From the NCBI GenBank assembly GCA_951804985.1, contig OX638133.1:32389963-32453962 (forward strand): DNA of 64,000 nucleotides, given 5' to 3'. Positions 1 to 15,010 of this stretch are shown here, piece by piece. The notes beneath the pieces were generated by a model. The model searched no databases and was not told the DNA's origin. It worked only from the letters and a program-made list of their open reading frames with translations. A program made the position numbers and the translations under genes. How positions within the stretch are numbered: position 1 is the stretch's first letter; the number at the start of each line of letters is the position of its first letter. The stretch is from Dryomyza anilis (taxonomy: Eukaryota > Arthropoda > Insecta > Diptera > Dryomyzidae).

Positions 1-3000
1 CTTTCAACCCTCTAGGACGCTCCGTTTAGGAGTTATGGTCAATTAAAGAAATTAAAGAAAAATAGATTTTCAAAACCTGATTATTTCGAAACCCATCGAT
101 CGAATTATATGAAATTTATGTTGAAAAATAGGGTATTCAGTGTCTATAAAATGCGCCTACTTTCAACCCTCTAGAACGCTCCGTTTAGGAGTTATGGCCA
201 ATTAAAGAAATTAAAGAAAAATAGATTTTCAAAACCTGATTATTTCGAAACCCATCGATCGAATTATATGAAATTTATGGTGAAAAATAGGGTATTCAGT
301 GTCTATAAAATGCGTCTACTTTCAACCCTCTAGGACGCTCCGTTTAGGAGTTATGGTCAATTAAAGAAATTAAAGAAAAATAGATTTTCAAAACCTGATT
401 ATTTCGAAACCCATCGATCGAATTATATGAAATTTATGTTGAAAAATAGGGTATTCAGTGTCTATAAAATGCGCCTACTTTCAACCCTCTAGGACGCTCC
501 GTTTAGGAGTTATGGCCAATTAAAGAAATTAAAGAAAAATAGATTTTCAAAACCTGATTATTCCGAAACCCATCGATCGAATTATATGAAATTTATGGTG
601 AAAAATAGGGTATTCAGTGTCTATAAAATGCGCCTACTTTCAACCCTCTAGGACGCTCCGTTTAGGAGTTATGGCCAATTAAAGAAATTAAAGAAAAAAA
701 GATTTTCAAAACCTGATTATTTCGAAACCCATCGATCGAATTTTATGAAATTTATGGTGAAAAATAGGGTATTCAGTGTCTATAAAATGCGCCTACTTTC
801 AACCCTCTAGGACGCTCCGTTTAGGAGTTATGGCCAATTAAAGAAATTAAAGAAAAATAGATTTTCAAAACCTGATTATTTCGAAACCCATCGATCGAGT
901 TATATGAAATTTATAATGAAAAATAGGGCATTCAGTGTCTATAAAATGCGCCTACTTTCAACCCTCTAGGACGCTCCGTTTAGGAGTTATGGCCAATTAA
1001 AGAAATTAAAGAAAAATAGATTTTCAAAACCTGATTATTTCGAAACCCATCGATCGAGTTATATGAAATTTATAATGAAAAATAGGGCATTCAGTGTCTA
1101 TAAAATGCGCCTACTTTCAACCCTCTAGGACGCTCCGTTTAGGAGTTATGGCCAATTAATGAAATTAAAGAAAAATAGATTTTCAAAACCTGATTATTTC
1201 GAAAAACACCAAACGAATTATATGAAATTTATGGTGAAAAATAGGGTATTCAGTGTCTATAAAATGCGCCTACTTTCAACCCTCTAGGACGCTTCGTTTA
1301 GGAGTTATGGCCAATTAAAGAAATTAAAGAAAAATAGATTTTCAAAACCTGATTATTTCGAAACCCATCGATCGAATTATATGAAATTTATGGTGAAAAA
1401 TAGGGTATTCAGTGTCTATAAAATGCGCCTACTTTCAACCCTCTACGACGCTCCGTTTAGGAGTTATGGCCAATTAAAGAAATTAAAGAAAAATAGATTT
1501 TCAAAACCTGATTATTTCGAAACCCATCGATCGAATTATATGAAATTTATGGTGAAAAATAGGGTATTCAGTGTCTATAAAATGCGCCTACTTTCAACCC
1601 TCTAGAACGCTCCGTTTAGGAGTTATGGCCAATTAAAGAAATTAAAGAAAAATAGATTTTCAAAACCTGATCGATCGAGTTATATGAAATTTATAATGAA
1701 AAATAGGGCATTCAGTGTCTATAAAATGCGCCTACTTTCAACTCTCTAGGACGCTCCGTTTAGGAGTTATGGCCAATTAAAGAAATTAAAGAAAAATAGA
1801 TTTTCAAAACCTGATTATTTCGAAACCCATCGATCGAATTATATGAAATTTATGGTGAAAAATAGGGTATTCAGTGTCTATAAAATGCGCCTACTTTCAA
1901 CCCTCTAGAACGCTCCGTTTAGGAGTTATGGCCAATTAAAGAAATTAAAGAAAAATAGATTTTCAAAACCTGATTATTTCGAAACCCATCGATCGAATTA
2001 TATGAAATTTATGTTGAAAAATAGGGTATTCAGTGTCTATAAAATGCGCCTACTTTCAACCCTCTAGGACGCTCCGTTTAGGAGTTATGGCCAATTAAAG
2101 AAATTAAAGAAAAATAGATTTTCAAAACCTGATTATTTCGAAACCCATCGATCGAATTATATGAAATTTATGGTGAAAAATAGGGTATTCAGTGTCTATA
2201 AAATGCGCCTACTTTCAACCCTCTAGAACGCTCCGTTTAGGAGTTATGGCCAATTTAAGAAATTAAAGAAAAATAGATTTTCAAAACCTGATTATTCCGA
2301 AACCCATCGATCGAATTATATGAAATTTATGGTGAAAAATAGGGTATTCAGTGTCTATAAAATGCGCCTACTTTCAACCCTCTAGGACGCTCCGTTTAGG
2401 AGTTATGGCCAATTAAAGAAATTAAAGAAAAATAGATTTTCAAAACCTGATTATTTCGAAACCCATCGATCGAATTTTATGAAATTTATGGTGAAAAATA
2501 GGGTATTCAGTGTCTATAAAATGCGCCTACTTTCAACCCTCTAGGACGCTCCGTTTAGGAGTTATGGCCAATTAAAGAAATTAAAGAAAAATAGATTTTC
2601 AAAACCTGATTATTTCGAAACCCATCGATCGAATTATATGAAATTTATGGTGAAAAATAGGGTATTCAGTGTCTATAAAATGCGTCTACTTTCAACCCTC
2701 TAGGACGCTCCGTTTAGGAGTTATGGTCAATTAAAGAAATTAAAGAAAAATAGATTTTCAAAACCTGATTATTTCGAAACCCATCGATCGAATTATATGA
2801 AATTTATGTTGAAAAATAGGGTATTCAGTGTCTATAAAATGCGCCTACTTTCAACCCTTTAGGACGCTCCGTTTAGGAGTTATGGCCAATTAAAGAAATT
2901 AAAGAAAAATAGATTTTCAAAACCTGATTATTTCGAAACCCATCGATCGAGTTATATGAAATTTATAATGAAAAATAGGGCATTCAGTGTCTATAAAATG

Positions 3001-4839
3001 CGCCTACTTTCAAACCTCTAGGACGCTCCGTTTAGGAGTTATGGCCAATTAAAGAAATTAAAGAAAAATAGATTTTCAAAACCTGATTATTTCGAAACCC
3101 ATCGATCGAATTATATGAAATTTATGTTGAAAAATAGGGTATTCAGTGTCTATAAAATGCGCCTACTTTCAACCCTCTAGAACGCTCCGTTTAGGAGTTA
3201 TGGCCAATTAAAGAAATTAAAGAAAAATAGATTTTCAAAACCTGATTATTTCGAAACCCATCGATCGAATTATATGAAATTTATGGTGAAAAATAGGGTA
3301 TTCAGTGTCTATAAAATGCGTCTACTTTCAACCCTCTAGGACGCTCCGTTTAGGAGTTATGGTCAATTAAAGAAATTAAAGAAAAATAGATTTTCAAAAC
3401 CTGATTATTTCGAAACCCATCGATCGAATTATATGAAATTTATGTTGAAAAATAGGGTATTCAGTGTCTATAAAATGCGCCTAGTTTCAACCCTCTAGGA
3501 CGCTCCGTTTAGGAGTTATGGCCAATTAAAGAAATTAAAGAAAAATAGATTTTCAAAACCTGATTATTTCGAAACCCATCGATCGAATTATATGAAATTT
3601 ATGGTGAAAAATAGGGTATTCAGTGTCTATAAAATGCGTCTACTTTCAACCCTCTAGGACGCTCCGTTTAGGAGTTATGGTCAATTAAAGAAATTAAAGA
3701 AAAATAGATTTTCAAAACCTGATTATTTCGAAACCCATCGATCGAATTATATGAAATTTATGGTGAAAAATAGGGTATTCAGTGTCTATAAAATGCGCCT
3801 ACTTTCAACCCTCTAGGACGCTCCGTTTAGGAGTTATGGCCAATTAAAGAAATTAAAGAAAAAAAGATTTTCAAAACCTGATTATTTCGAAACCCATCGA
3901 TCGAATTTTATGAAATTTATGGTGAAAAATAGGGTATTCAGTGTCTATAAAATGCGCCTACTTTCAACCCTCTAGGACGCTCCGTTTAGGAGTTATGGCC
4001 AATTAAAGAAATTAAAGAAAAATAGATTTTCAAAACCTGATTATTTCGAAACCCATCGATCGAGTTATATGAAATTTATAATGAAAAATAGGGCATTCAG
4101 TGTCTATAAAATGCGCCTACTTTCAACCCTCTAGGACGCTCCGTTTAGGAGTTATGGCCAATTAAAGAAATTAAAGAAAAATAGATTTTCAAAACCTGAT
4201 TATTTCGAAACCCATCGATCGAGTTATATGAAATTTATAATGAAAAATAGGGCATTCAGTGTCTATAAAATGCGCCTACTTTCAACCCTCTAGGACGCTC
4301 CGTTTAGGAGTTATGGCCAATTAAAGAAATTAAAGAAAAATAGATTTTCAAAACCTGATTATTTCGAAACCCATCGATCGAATTATATGAAATTTATGGT
4401 GAAAAATAGGGTATTCAGTGTCTATAAAATGCGTCTACTTTCAACCCTCTAGGACGCTCCGTTTAGGAGTTATGGTCAATTAAAGAAATTAAAGAAAAAT
4501 AGATTTTCAAAACCTGCTTATTTCGAAACCCATCGATCGAATTATATGAAATTTATGTTGAAAAATAGGGTATTCAGTGTCTATAAAATGGGCCTACTTT
4601 CAACCCTCTAGGACGCTCCGTTTAGGAGTTATGGCCAATTAAAGAAATTAAAGAAAAATAGATTTTCAAAACCTGATTATTTCGAAACCCATCGATCGAG
4701 TTATATGAAATTTATAATGAAAAATAGGGCATTCAGTGTCTATAAAATGCGCCTACTTTCAACCCTCTAGGACGCTCCGTTTAGGAGTTATGGCCAATTA
4801 AAGAAATTAAAGAAAAATAGATTTTCAAAACCTGATTAT

Positions 4840-7800
4840 TTCGAAACCCATCGATCGAATTATATGAAATTTATGTTGAAAAATAGGGTATTCAGTGTCT
4901 ATAAAATGCGCCTACTTTCAACCCTCTAGGACGCTCCGTTTAGGAGTTATGGCCAATTAAAGAAATTAAAGAAAAATAGATTTTCAAAACCTGATCGATC
5001 GAGTTATATGAAATTTATAATGAAAAATAGGGCATTCAGTGTCTATAAAATGCGCCTACTTTCAACCCTCTAGGACGCTCCGTTTAGGAGTTATGGCCAA
5101 TTAAAGAAATTAAAGAAAAATAGATTTTCAAAACCTGATTATTTCGAAACCCATCGATCGAATTATATGAAATTTATGTTGAAAAATAGGGTATTCAGTG
5201 TCTATAAAATGCGCCTACTTTCAACCCTCTAGGACGCTCCGTTTAGGAGTTATGGCCAATTAAATAAATTAAAGAAAAATAGATTTTCAAAACCTGATTA
5301 TTTCGAAACCCATCGATCGAGTTATATGAAATTTATAATGAAAAATAGGGCATTCAGTGTCTATAAAATGCGCCTACTTTCAACCCTCTAGGACGCTCCG
5401 TTTAGGAGTTATGGCCAATTAAAGAAATTAAAGAAAAATAGATTTTCAAAACCTGATTAGTCCGAAACCCATCGATCGAATTATATGAAATTTACAGTGA
5501 AAAATATGGCATTCAGTGTCTATAAAATGCGACTACTTTCAACCCTCTAGGACGCTCCGTTTAGGAGTTATGGCCAATTAAAGAAATTAAAGAAAAATAG
5601 ATTTTCAAAACCTGATCGATCGAGTTATATGAAATTTATAATGAAAAATAGGGCATTCAGTGTCTATAAAATGCGCCTACTTTCAACCCTCTAGGACGCT
5701 CCGTTTAGGAGTTATGGCCAATTAAAGAAATTAAAGAAAAATAGATTTTCAAAACCTGATTATTTCGAAACCCATCGATCGAATTATATGAAATTTATGG
5801 TGAAAAATAGGGTATTCAGTGTCTATAAAATGCGCCTACTTTCAACCCTCTAGAACGCTCCGTTTAGGAGTTATGGCCAATTAAAGAAATTAAAGAAAAA
5901 TAGATTTTCAAAACCTGATTATTCCAAAACCCATCGATCGAATTATATGAAATTTATGGTGAAAAATAGGGTATTCAGTGTCTATAAAATGCGCCTACTT
6001 TCAACCCTCTAGGAAGCTCCGTTTAGGAGTTATGGCCAATTAAAGAAAAATAGAATTTCAAAACCTGATTATTCCGAAACCCATCGATCGAATTATATGA
6101 AATTTATAATGAAAAATAGGGCATTCAGTGTCTATAAAATGCGCCTAGTTTCAACCCTCTAGGACGCTCCGTTTAGGAGTTATGGCCAATTAAAGAAATT
6201 AAAGAAAAATAGATTTTCAAAACCTGATTATTTCGAAACCCATCGATCGAATTATATGAAATTTATGGTGAAAAATAGGGTATTCAGTGTCTATAAAATG
6301 CGCCTACTTTCAACCCTCTAGGACGCTCCGTTTAGGAGTTATGGCCAATTAAAGAAATTAAAGAAAAATAGATTTTCAAAACCTGATTATTTCGAAACCC
6401 ATCGATCGAGTTATATGAAATTTATAATGAAAAATAGGGCATTCAGTGTCTATAAAATGCGCCTACTTTCAACCCTCTAGGAAGCTCCGTTTAGGAGTTA
6501 TGGCCAATTAAAGAAAAATAGAATTTCAAAACCTGATTATTCCGAAACCCATCGATCGAATTATATGAAATTTATAATGAAAAATAGGGCATTCAGTGTC
6601 TATAAAATGCGCCTAGTTTCAACCCTCTAGGACGCTCCGTTTAGGAGTTATGGCCAATTAAAGAAATTAAAGAAAAATAGATTTTCAAAACCTGATTATT
6701 TCGAAACCCATCGATCGAATTATATGAAATTTATGGTGAAAAATAGGGTATTCAGTGTCTATAAAATGCGCCTACTTTCAACCCTCTAGGACGCTCCGTT
6801 TAGGAGTTATGGCCAATTAAAGAAATTAAAGAAAAATAGATTTTCAAAACCTGATTATTTCGAAACCCATCGATCGAATTATATGAAAATTATGGTGAAA
6901 AATAGGGTATTCAGTGTCTATAAAATGCGCCTACTTTCAACCCTCTAGGACGCTCCGTTTAGGAGTTATGGCCAATTAAAGAAATTAAAGAAAAATAGAT
7001 TTTCAAAACCTGATTATTCCGAAACCCATCGATCGAATTATATGAAATTTATAATGAAAAATAGGGCATTCAGTGTCTATAAAATGCGCCTACTTTCAAC
7101 CCTCTAGAACGCTCCGTTTAGGAGTTATGGCCAATTAAAGAAATTAAAGAAAAATAGATTTTCAAAACCTGATTATTCCGAAAAACACCAACCGAATTAT
7201 ATGAAATTTATGGTGAAAAATAGGGTATTCAGTGTCTATAAAATGCGCCTACTTTCAACCCTCTAGGACGCTCCGTTTAGGAGTTATGGCCAATTAAAGA
7301 AATTAAAGAAAAATAGATTTTCAAAACCTGATTATTCCGAAACCCATCGATCGAATTATATGAAATTTATAATGAAAAATAGGGCATTCAGTGTCTATAA
7401 AATGCGCCTACTTTCAACCCTCTAGAACGCTCCGTTTAGGAGTTATGGACAATTAAAGAAATTAAAGAAAAATAGATTTTCAAAACCTGATTATTTCGAA
7501 ACCCATCGATCGAATTATATGAAATTTATGGTGAAAAATAGGGTATTCAGTGTCTATAAAATGCGCCTACTTTCAACCCTCTAGGACGCTCCGTTTAGGA
7601 GTTATGGCCAATTAAAGAAATTAAAGAAAAATAGATTTTCAAAACCTGATTATTTCGAAACCCATCTATCGAATTATATGAAATTTATAATGAAAAATAG
7701 GGCATTCAGTGTCTATAAAATGCGCCTACTTTCAACCCTCTAGGACGCTCCGTTTAGGAGTTATGGCCAATTAAAGAAATTAAAGAAAAATAGATTTTCA

Positions 7801-10560
7801 AAACCTGATTATTCCGAAACCCATCGATCGAATTATATGAAATTTATGTTGAAAAATAGGGTATTCAGTGTCTATAAAATGCGCCTACTTTCAACCCTCT
7901 AGAACGCTCCGTTTAGGAGTTATGGCCAATTAATGAAATTAAAGAAAAATAGATTTTCAAAACCTGATTATTTCGAAAAACACCAAACGAATTATATGAA
8001 ATTTATGGTGAAAAATAGGGTATTCAGTGTCTATAAAATGCGTCTACTTTCAACCCTCTAGAACGCTCCGTTTAGGAGTTATGGCCAATTAAAGAAATTA
8101 AAGAAAAATAGATTTTCAAAACCTGATTATTTCGAAACCCATCGATCGAATTATATGAAATTTATGGTGAAAAACAAATTTCACCTAAATTTCAACCCTC
8201 TAGGACGCTCCGTTTAGGAGTTATGGCCAATTAAAGAAATTAAAGAAAAAAAGATTTTCAAAACCTGATTATTTCGAAACCCATCGATCGAATTTTATGA
8301 AATTTATGGTGAAAAATAGGGTATTCAGTGTCTATAAAATGCGCCTACTTTCAACCCTCTAGGACGCTCCGTTTAGGAGTTATGGCCAATTAAAGAAATT
8401 AAAGAAAAATAGATTTTCAAAACCTGATCGATCGAGTTATATGAAATTTATAATGAAAAATAGGGCATTCAGTGTCTATAAAATGCGCCTACTTTCAACC
8501 CTCTAGGACGCTCCGTTTAGGAGTTATGGCCAATTAAAGAAATTAAAGAAAAATAGATTTTCAAAACCTGATTATTTCGAAACCCATCGATCGAATTATA
8601 TGAAATTTATGTTGAAAAATAGGGTATTCAGTGTCTATAAAATGCGCCTACTTTCAACCCTCTAGGACGCTCCGTTTAGGAGTTATGGCCAATTAAAGAA
8701 ATTAAAGAAAAATAGATTTTCAAAACCTGATTATTTCGAAACCCATCGATCGAGTTATATGAAATTTATAATGAAAAATAGGGCATTCAGTGTCTATAAA
8801 ATGCGCCTACTTTCAACCCTCTAGGACGCTCCGTTTAGGAGTTATGGCCAATTAAAGAAATTAAAGAAAAATAGATTTTCAAAACCTGATTAGTCCGAAA
8901 CCCATCGATCGAATTATATGAAATTTACAGTGAAAAATATGGCATTCAGTGTCTATAAAATGCGACTACTTTCAACCCTCTAGGACGCTCCGTTTAGGAG
9001 TTATGGCCAATTAAAGAAATTAAAGAAAAATAGATTTTCAAAACCTGATCGATCGAGTTATATGAAATTTATAATGAAAAATAGGGCATTCAGTGTCTAT
9101 AAAATGCGCCTACTTTCAACCCTCTAGGACGCTCCGTTTAGGAGTTATGGCCAATTAAAGAAATTAAAGAAAAATAGATTTTCAAAACCTGATTATTTCG
9201 AAACCCATCGATCGAATTATATGAAATTTATGGTGAAAAATAGGGTATTCAGTGTCTATAAAATGCGCCTACTTTCAACCCTCTAGAACGCTCCGTTTAG
9301 GAGTTATGGCCAATTAAAGAAATTAAAGAAAAATAGATTTTCAAAACCTGATTATTCCAAAACCCATCGATCGAATTATATGAAATTTATGGTGAAAAAT
9401 AGGGTATTCAGTGTCTATAAAATGCGCCTACTTTCAACCCTCTAGGACGCTCCGTTTAGGAGTTATGGCCAATTAAAGAAATTAAAGAAAAATAGATTTT
9501 CAAAACCTGATTATTTCGAAACCCATCGATCGAGTTATATGAAATTTATAATGAAAAATAGGGCATTCAGTGTCTATAAAATGCGCCTACTTTCAACCCT
9601 CTAGGAAGCTCCGTTTAGGAGTTATGGCCAATTAAAGAAAAATAGAATTTCAAAACCTGATTATTCCGAAACCCATCGATCGAATTATATGAAATTTATA
9701 ATGAAAAATAGGGCATTCAGTGTCTATAAAATGCGCCTAGTTTCAACCCTCTAGGACGCTCCGTTTAGGAGTTATGGCCAATTAAAGAAATTAAAGAAAA
9801 ATAGATTTTCAAAACCTGATTATTTCGAAACCCATCGATCGAATTATATGAAATTTATGGTGAAAAATAGGGTATTCAGTGTCTATAAAATGCGCCTACT
9901 TTCAACCCTCTAGGACGCTCCGTTTAGGAGTTATGGCCAATTAAAGAAATTAAAGAAAAATAGATTTTCAAAACCTGATTATTTCGAAACCCATCGATCG
10001 AATTATATGAAATTTATGGTGAAAAATAGGGTATTCAGTGTCTATAAAATGCCCTACTTTCAACCCTCTAGGACGCTCCGTTTAGGAGTTATGGCCAATT
10101 AAAGAAATTAAAGAAAAATAGATTTTCAAAACCTGATTATTCCGAAACCCATCGATCGAATTATATGAAATTTATAATGAAAAATAGGGCATTCAGTGTC
10201 TATAAAATGCGCCTACTTTCAACCCTCTAGAACGCTCCGTTTAGGAGTTATGGACAATTAAAGAAATTAAAGAAAAATAGATTTTCAAAACCTGATTATT
10301 TCGAAACCCATCGATCGAATTATATGAAATTTATGGTGAAAAATAGGGTATTCAGTGTCTATAAAATGCGCCTACTTTCAACCCTCTAGGACGCTCCGTT
10401 TAGGAGTTATGGCCAATTAAAGAAATTAAAGAAAAATAGATTTTCAAAACCTGATTATTTCGAAACCCATCTATCGAATTATATGAAATTTATAATGAAA
10501 AATAGGGCATTCAGTGTCTATAAAATGCGCCTACTTTCAACCCTCTAGGACGCTCCGTTT
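4840..10560. repeat. Segmental duplication inside the satellite, offset 3433 bp
   Basis: Rare variants recur at one constant spacing of 3433 bp: the 144-bp unit (4991/8424 and 5612/9045), the CCTGATTAGTCCG plus AAATATGGCATTC unit (5451/8884) and the CCAAAACCCATCG unit (5921/9354). To the right, the 150-bp AGGAAGCTCC unit has a spacing of 3124 bp (6479/9603), which means about two units (309 bp) are missing from the second copy. The CCCATCTATCG variant then has a spacing of 2805 bp (7661/10466). A block of about 20 monomers was duplicated as a unit and later lost pairs of monomers. The left junction lies near the aberrant sequence at 8174-8190. Confidence 0.8.
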
Positions 10561-10699
10561 AGGAGTTATGGCCAATTAAAGAAATTAAAGAAAAATAGAT
10601 TTTCAAAACCTGATTATTCCGAAACCCATCGATCGAATTATATGAAATTTATGTTGAAAAATAGGGTATTCAGTGTCTATAAAATGCGCCTACTTTCAA

Positions 10700-13600
10700 C
10701 CCTCTAGAACGCTCCGTTTAGGAGTTATGGCCAATTAATGAAATTAAAGAAAAATAGATTTTCAAAACCTGATTATTTCGAAAAACACCAAACGAATTAT
10801 ATGAAATTTATGGTGAAAAATAGGGTATTCAGTGTCTATAAAATGCGTCTACTTTCAACCCTCTAGAACGCTCCGTTTAGGAGTTATGGCCAATTAAAGA
10901 AATTAAAGAAAAATAGATTTTCAAAACCTGATTATTTCGAAACCCATCGATCGAATTATATGAAATTTATGGTGAAAAATAGGGTATTCAGTGTCTATAA
11001 AATGCGCCTACTTTCAACCCTCTATAACGCTCCGTTTAGGAGTTATGGCCAATTAAAGAAATTAAAGAAAAATAGATTTTCAAAACCTGATTATTACGAA
11101 ACCCATCGATCGAATTATATGAAATTTATGGTGAAAAATAGGGTATTCAGTGTCTATAAAATGCGCCTACTTTCAACCCTCTAGAACGCTCCGTTTAGGA
11201 GTTATGGCCAATTAAAGAAATTAAAGAAAAATAGATTTTCAAAACCTGATTATTCCGAAAAACACCAAACGAATTATATGAAATTTATGGTGAAAAATAG
11301 GGTATTCAGTGTCTATAAAATGCGCCTACTTTCAACCCTCTAGGACGCTCCGTTTAGGAGTTATGGCCAATTAAAGAAATTAAAGAAAAATAGATTTTCA
11401 AAACCTGATTATTCCGAAACCCATCGATCGAATTATATGAAATTTATAATGAGAAATAGGGCATTCAGTGTCTATAAAATGCGCCTACTTTCAACCCTCT
11501 AGGACGCTCCGTTTACGAGTTATGGCCAATTAAAGAAATTAAAGAAAAATAGATTTTCAAAACCTGATTATTACGAAACCCATCGATCGAATTATATGAA
11601 ATTTATGGTGAAAAATAGGGTATTCAGTGTCTATAAAATGCGCCTACTTTCAACCCTCTAGAACGCTCCGTTTAGGAGTTATGGCCAATTAAAGAAATTA
11701 AAGAAAAATAGATTTTCAAAACCTGATTATTCCGAAAAACACCAAACGAATTATATGAAATTTATGGTGAAAAATAGGGTATTCAGTGTCTATAAAATGC
11801 GCCTACTTTCAACCCTCTAGGACGCTCCGTTTAGGAGTTATGGCCAATTAAAGAAATTAAAGAAAAATAGATTTTCAAAACCTGATTATTACGAAACCCA
11901 TCGATCGAATTATATGAAATTTATGGTGAAAAATAGGGTATTCAGTGTCTAGAAAATGCGCCTACTTTCAACCCTCTAGAACGCTCCGTTTAGGAGTTAT
12001 GGCCAATTAAAGAAATTAAAGAAAAATAGATTTTCAAAACCTGATTATTCCGAAACCCATCGATCGAATTATATGAAATTTATGTTGAAAAATAGGGTAT
12101 TCAGTGTCTATAAAATGCGCCTACTTTCAACCCTCTAGAACGCTCCGTTTAGGAGTTATGGCCAATTAATGAAATTAAAGAAAAATAGATTTTCAAAACC
12201 TGATTATTTCGAAAAACACCAAACGAATTATATGAAATTTATGGTGAAAAATAGGGTATTCAGTGTCTATAAAATGCGCCTACTTTCAACCCTCTAGAAC
12301 GCTCCGTTTAGGAGTTATGGCCAATTAAAGAAATTAAAGAAAAATAGATTTTCAAAACCTGATTATTTCGAAACCCATCGATCGAATTATATGAAATTTA
12401 TGGTGAAAAATAGGGTATTCAGTGTCTATAAAATGCGCCTACTTTCAACCCTCTAGAACGCTCCGTTTAGGAGTTATGGCCAATTAAAGAAATTAAAGAA
12501 AAATAGATTTTCAAAACCTGATTATTCCGAAACCCATCGATCGAATTATATGAAATTTATGTTGAAAAATAGGGTATTCAGTGTCTATAAAATGCGCCTA
12601 CTTTCAACCCTCTAGAACGCTCCGTTTAGGAGTTATGGCCAATTAATGAAATTAAAGAAAAATAGATTTTCAAAACCTGATTATTTCGAAAAACACCAAA
12701 CGAATTATATGAAATTTATGGTGAAAAATAGGGTATTCAGTGTCTATAAAATGCGTCTACTTTCAACCCTCTAGAACGCTCCGTTTAGGAGTTATGGCCA
12801 ATTAAAGAAATTAAAGAAAAATAGATTTTCAAAACCTGATTATTTCGAAACCCATCGATCGAATTATATGAAATTTATGGTGAAAAATAGGGTATTCAGT
12901 GTCTATAAAATGCGCCTACTTTCAACCCTCTATAACGCTCCGTTTAGGAGTTATGGCCAATTAAAGAAATTAAAGAAAAATAGATTTTCAAAACCTGATT
13001 ATTCCGAAACCCATCGATCGAATTATATGAAATTTATGTTGAAAAATAGGGTATTCAGTGTCTATAAAATGCGCCTACTTTCAACCCTCTAGAACGCTCC
13101 GTTTAGGAGTTATGGCCAATTAATGAAATTAAAGAAAAATAGATTTTCAAAACCTGATTATTTCGAAAAACACCAAACGAATTATATGAAATTTATGGTG
13201 AAAAATAGGGTATTCAGTGTCTATAAAATGCGCCTACTTTCAACCCTCTAGGACGCTCCGTTTAGGAGTTATGGCCAATTAAAGAAATTAAAGAAAAATA
13301 GATTTTCAAAACCTGATTATTCCGAAACCCATCGATCGAATTATATGAAATTTATAATGAGAAATAGGGCATTCAGTGTCTATAAAATGCGCCTACTTTC
13401 AACCCTCTAGGACGCTCCGTTTACGAGTTATGGCCAATTAAAGAAATTAAAGAAAAATAGATTTTCAAAACCTGATTATTACGAAACCCATCGATCGAAT
13501 TATATGAAATTTATGTTGAAAAATAGGGTATTCAGTGTCAATAAAATGCGCCTACTTTCAACCCTCTAGGACGCTCCGTTTAGGAGTTATGGCCAATTAA

Positions 13601-15010
13601 AGAAATTAAAGAAAAATAGATTTTCAAAACCTGATTATTACGAAACCCATCGATCGAATTATATGAAATTTATGGTGAAAAATAGGGTATTCAGTGTCTA
13701 TAAAATGCGCCTACTTTCAACCCTCTAGAACGCTCCGTTTAGGAGTTATGGCCAATTAAAGAAATTAAAGAAAAATAGATTTTCAAAACCTGATTATTCC
13801 GAAAAACACCAAACGAATTATATGAAATTTATGGTGAAAAATAGGGTATTCAGTGTCTATAAAATGCGCCTACTTTCAACCCTCTAGGACGCTCCGTTTA
13901 GGAGTTATGGCCAATTAAAGAAATTAAAGAAAAATAGATTTTCAAAACCTGATTATTTCGAAACCCATCGATCGAATTATATAAAATTTATGGTGAAAAA
14001 TAGGGTATTCAGTGTCTATAAAATGCGCCTACTTTCAACCCTCTAGAACGCTCCGTTTAGGAGTTATGGCCAATTAAAGAAATTAAAGAAAAATAGATTT
14101 TCAAAACCTGATTATTCCGAAAAACACCAACCGAATTATATGAAATTTATGGTGAAAAATAGGGTATTCAGTGTCTATAAAATGCGCCTACTTTCAACCC
14201 TCTAGGACGCTCCGTTTAGGAGTTATGGCCAATTAAAGAAATTAAAGAAAAATAGATTTTCAAAACCTGATTATTCCGAAACCCATCGATCGAATTATAT
14301 GAAATTTATAATGAAAAATAGGGCATTCAGTGTCTACTTTCAACCCTCTAGAACGCTCCGTTTAGGAGTTATGGCCAATTAAAGAAATTAAAGAAAAATA
14401 GATTTTCAAAACCTGATTATTCCGAAACCCATCGATCGAATTATATGAAATTTATGTTGAAAAATAGGGTATTCAGTGTCTATAAAATGCGCCTACTTTC
14501 AACCCTCTAGAACGCTCCGTTTAGGAGTTATGGCCAATTAATGAAATTAAAGAAAAATAGATTTTCAAAACCTGATTATTTCGAAAAACACCAAACGAAT
14601 TATATGAAATTTATGGTGAAAAATAGGGTATTCAGTGTCTATAAAATGCGTCTACTTTCAACCCTCTAGAACGCTCCGTTTAGGAGTTATGGCCAATTAA
14701 AGAAATTAAAGAAAAATAGATTTTCAAAACCTGATTATTTCGAAACCCATCGATCGAATTATATGAAATTTATGGTGAAAAATAGGGTATTCAGTGTCTA
14801 TAAAATGCGCCTACTTTCAACCCTCTATAACGCTCCGTTTAGGAGTTATGGCCAATTAAAGAAATTAAAGAAAAATAGATTTTCAAAACCTGATTATTCC
14901 GAAACCCATCGATCGAATTATATGAAATTTATGTTGAAAAATAGGGTATTCAGTGTCTATAAAATGCGCCTACTTTCAACCCTCTAGAACGCTCCGTTTA
15001 GGAGTTATGG
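10700..15010. repeat. 12-mer higher-order repeat within the satellite
   Basis: The rare CTCTATAACG variant of the normal CTCTAGAACG recurs with the same neighbouring unit variants at about 11023, 12931 and 14826. The first spacing is 1908 bp, exactly 12 x 159. The second is 1895 bp, matching a 13-bp deletion near 14335 where TGTCTACTTTC replaces the usual TGTCTATAAAATG. The AAACACCAAACG unit and the TTAATGAAATTAAAG unit sit at matching positions in each block. This is a 12-monomer block amplified at least twice in tandem. Some units inside the blocks differ, so conversion or later rearrangement is also present. Confidence 0.75.

Noticed and set aside
1381..1605. 74-codon open frame beginning MKFMVKNR (also at 10960, 12868 and 14763)
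   Set aside because: It is the satellite monomer translated across a lost TAG. Neither start nor stop differs from neighbouring units and there is no promoter or splice context. Treated as satellite, with the frame property noted as a finding.
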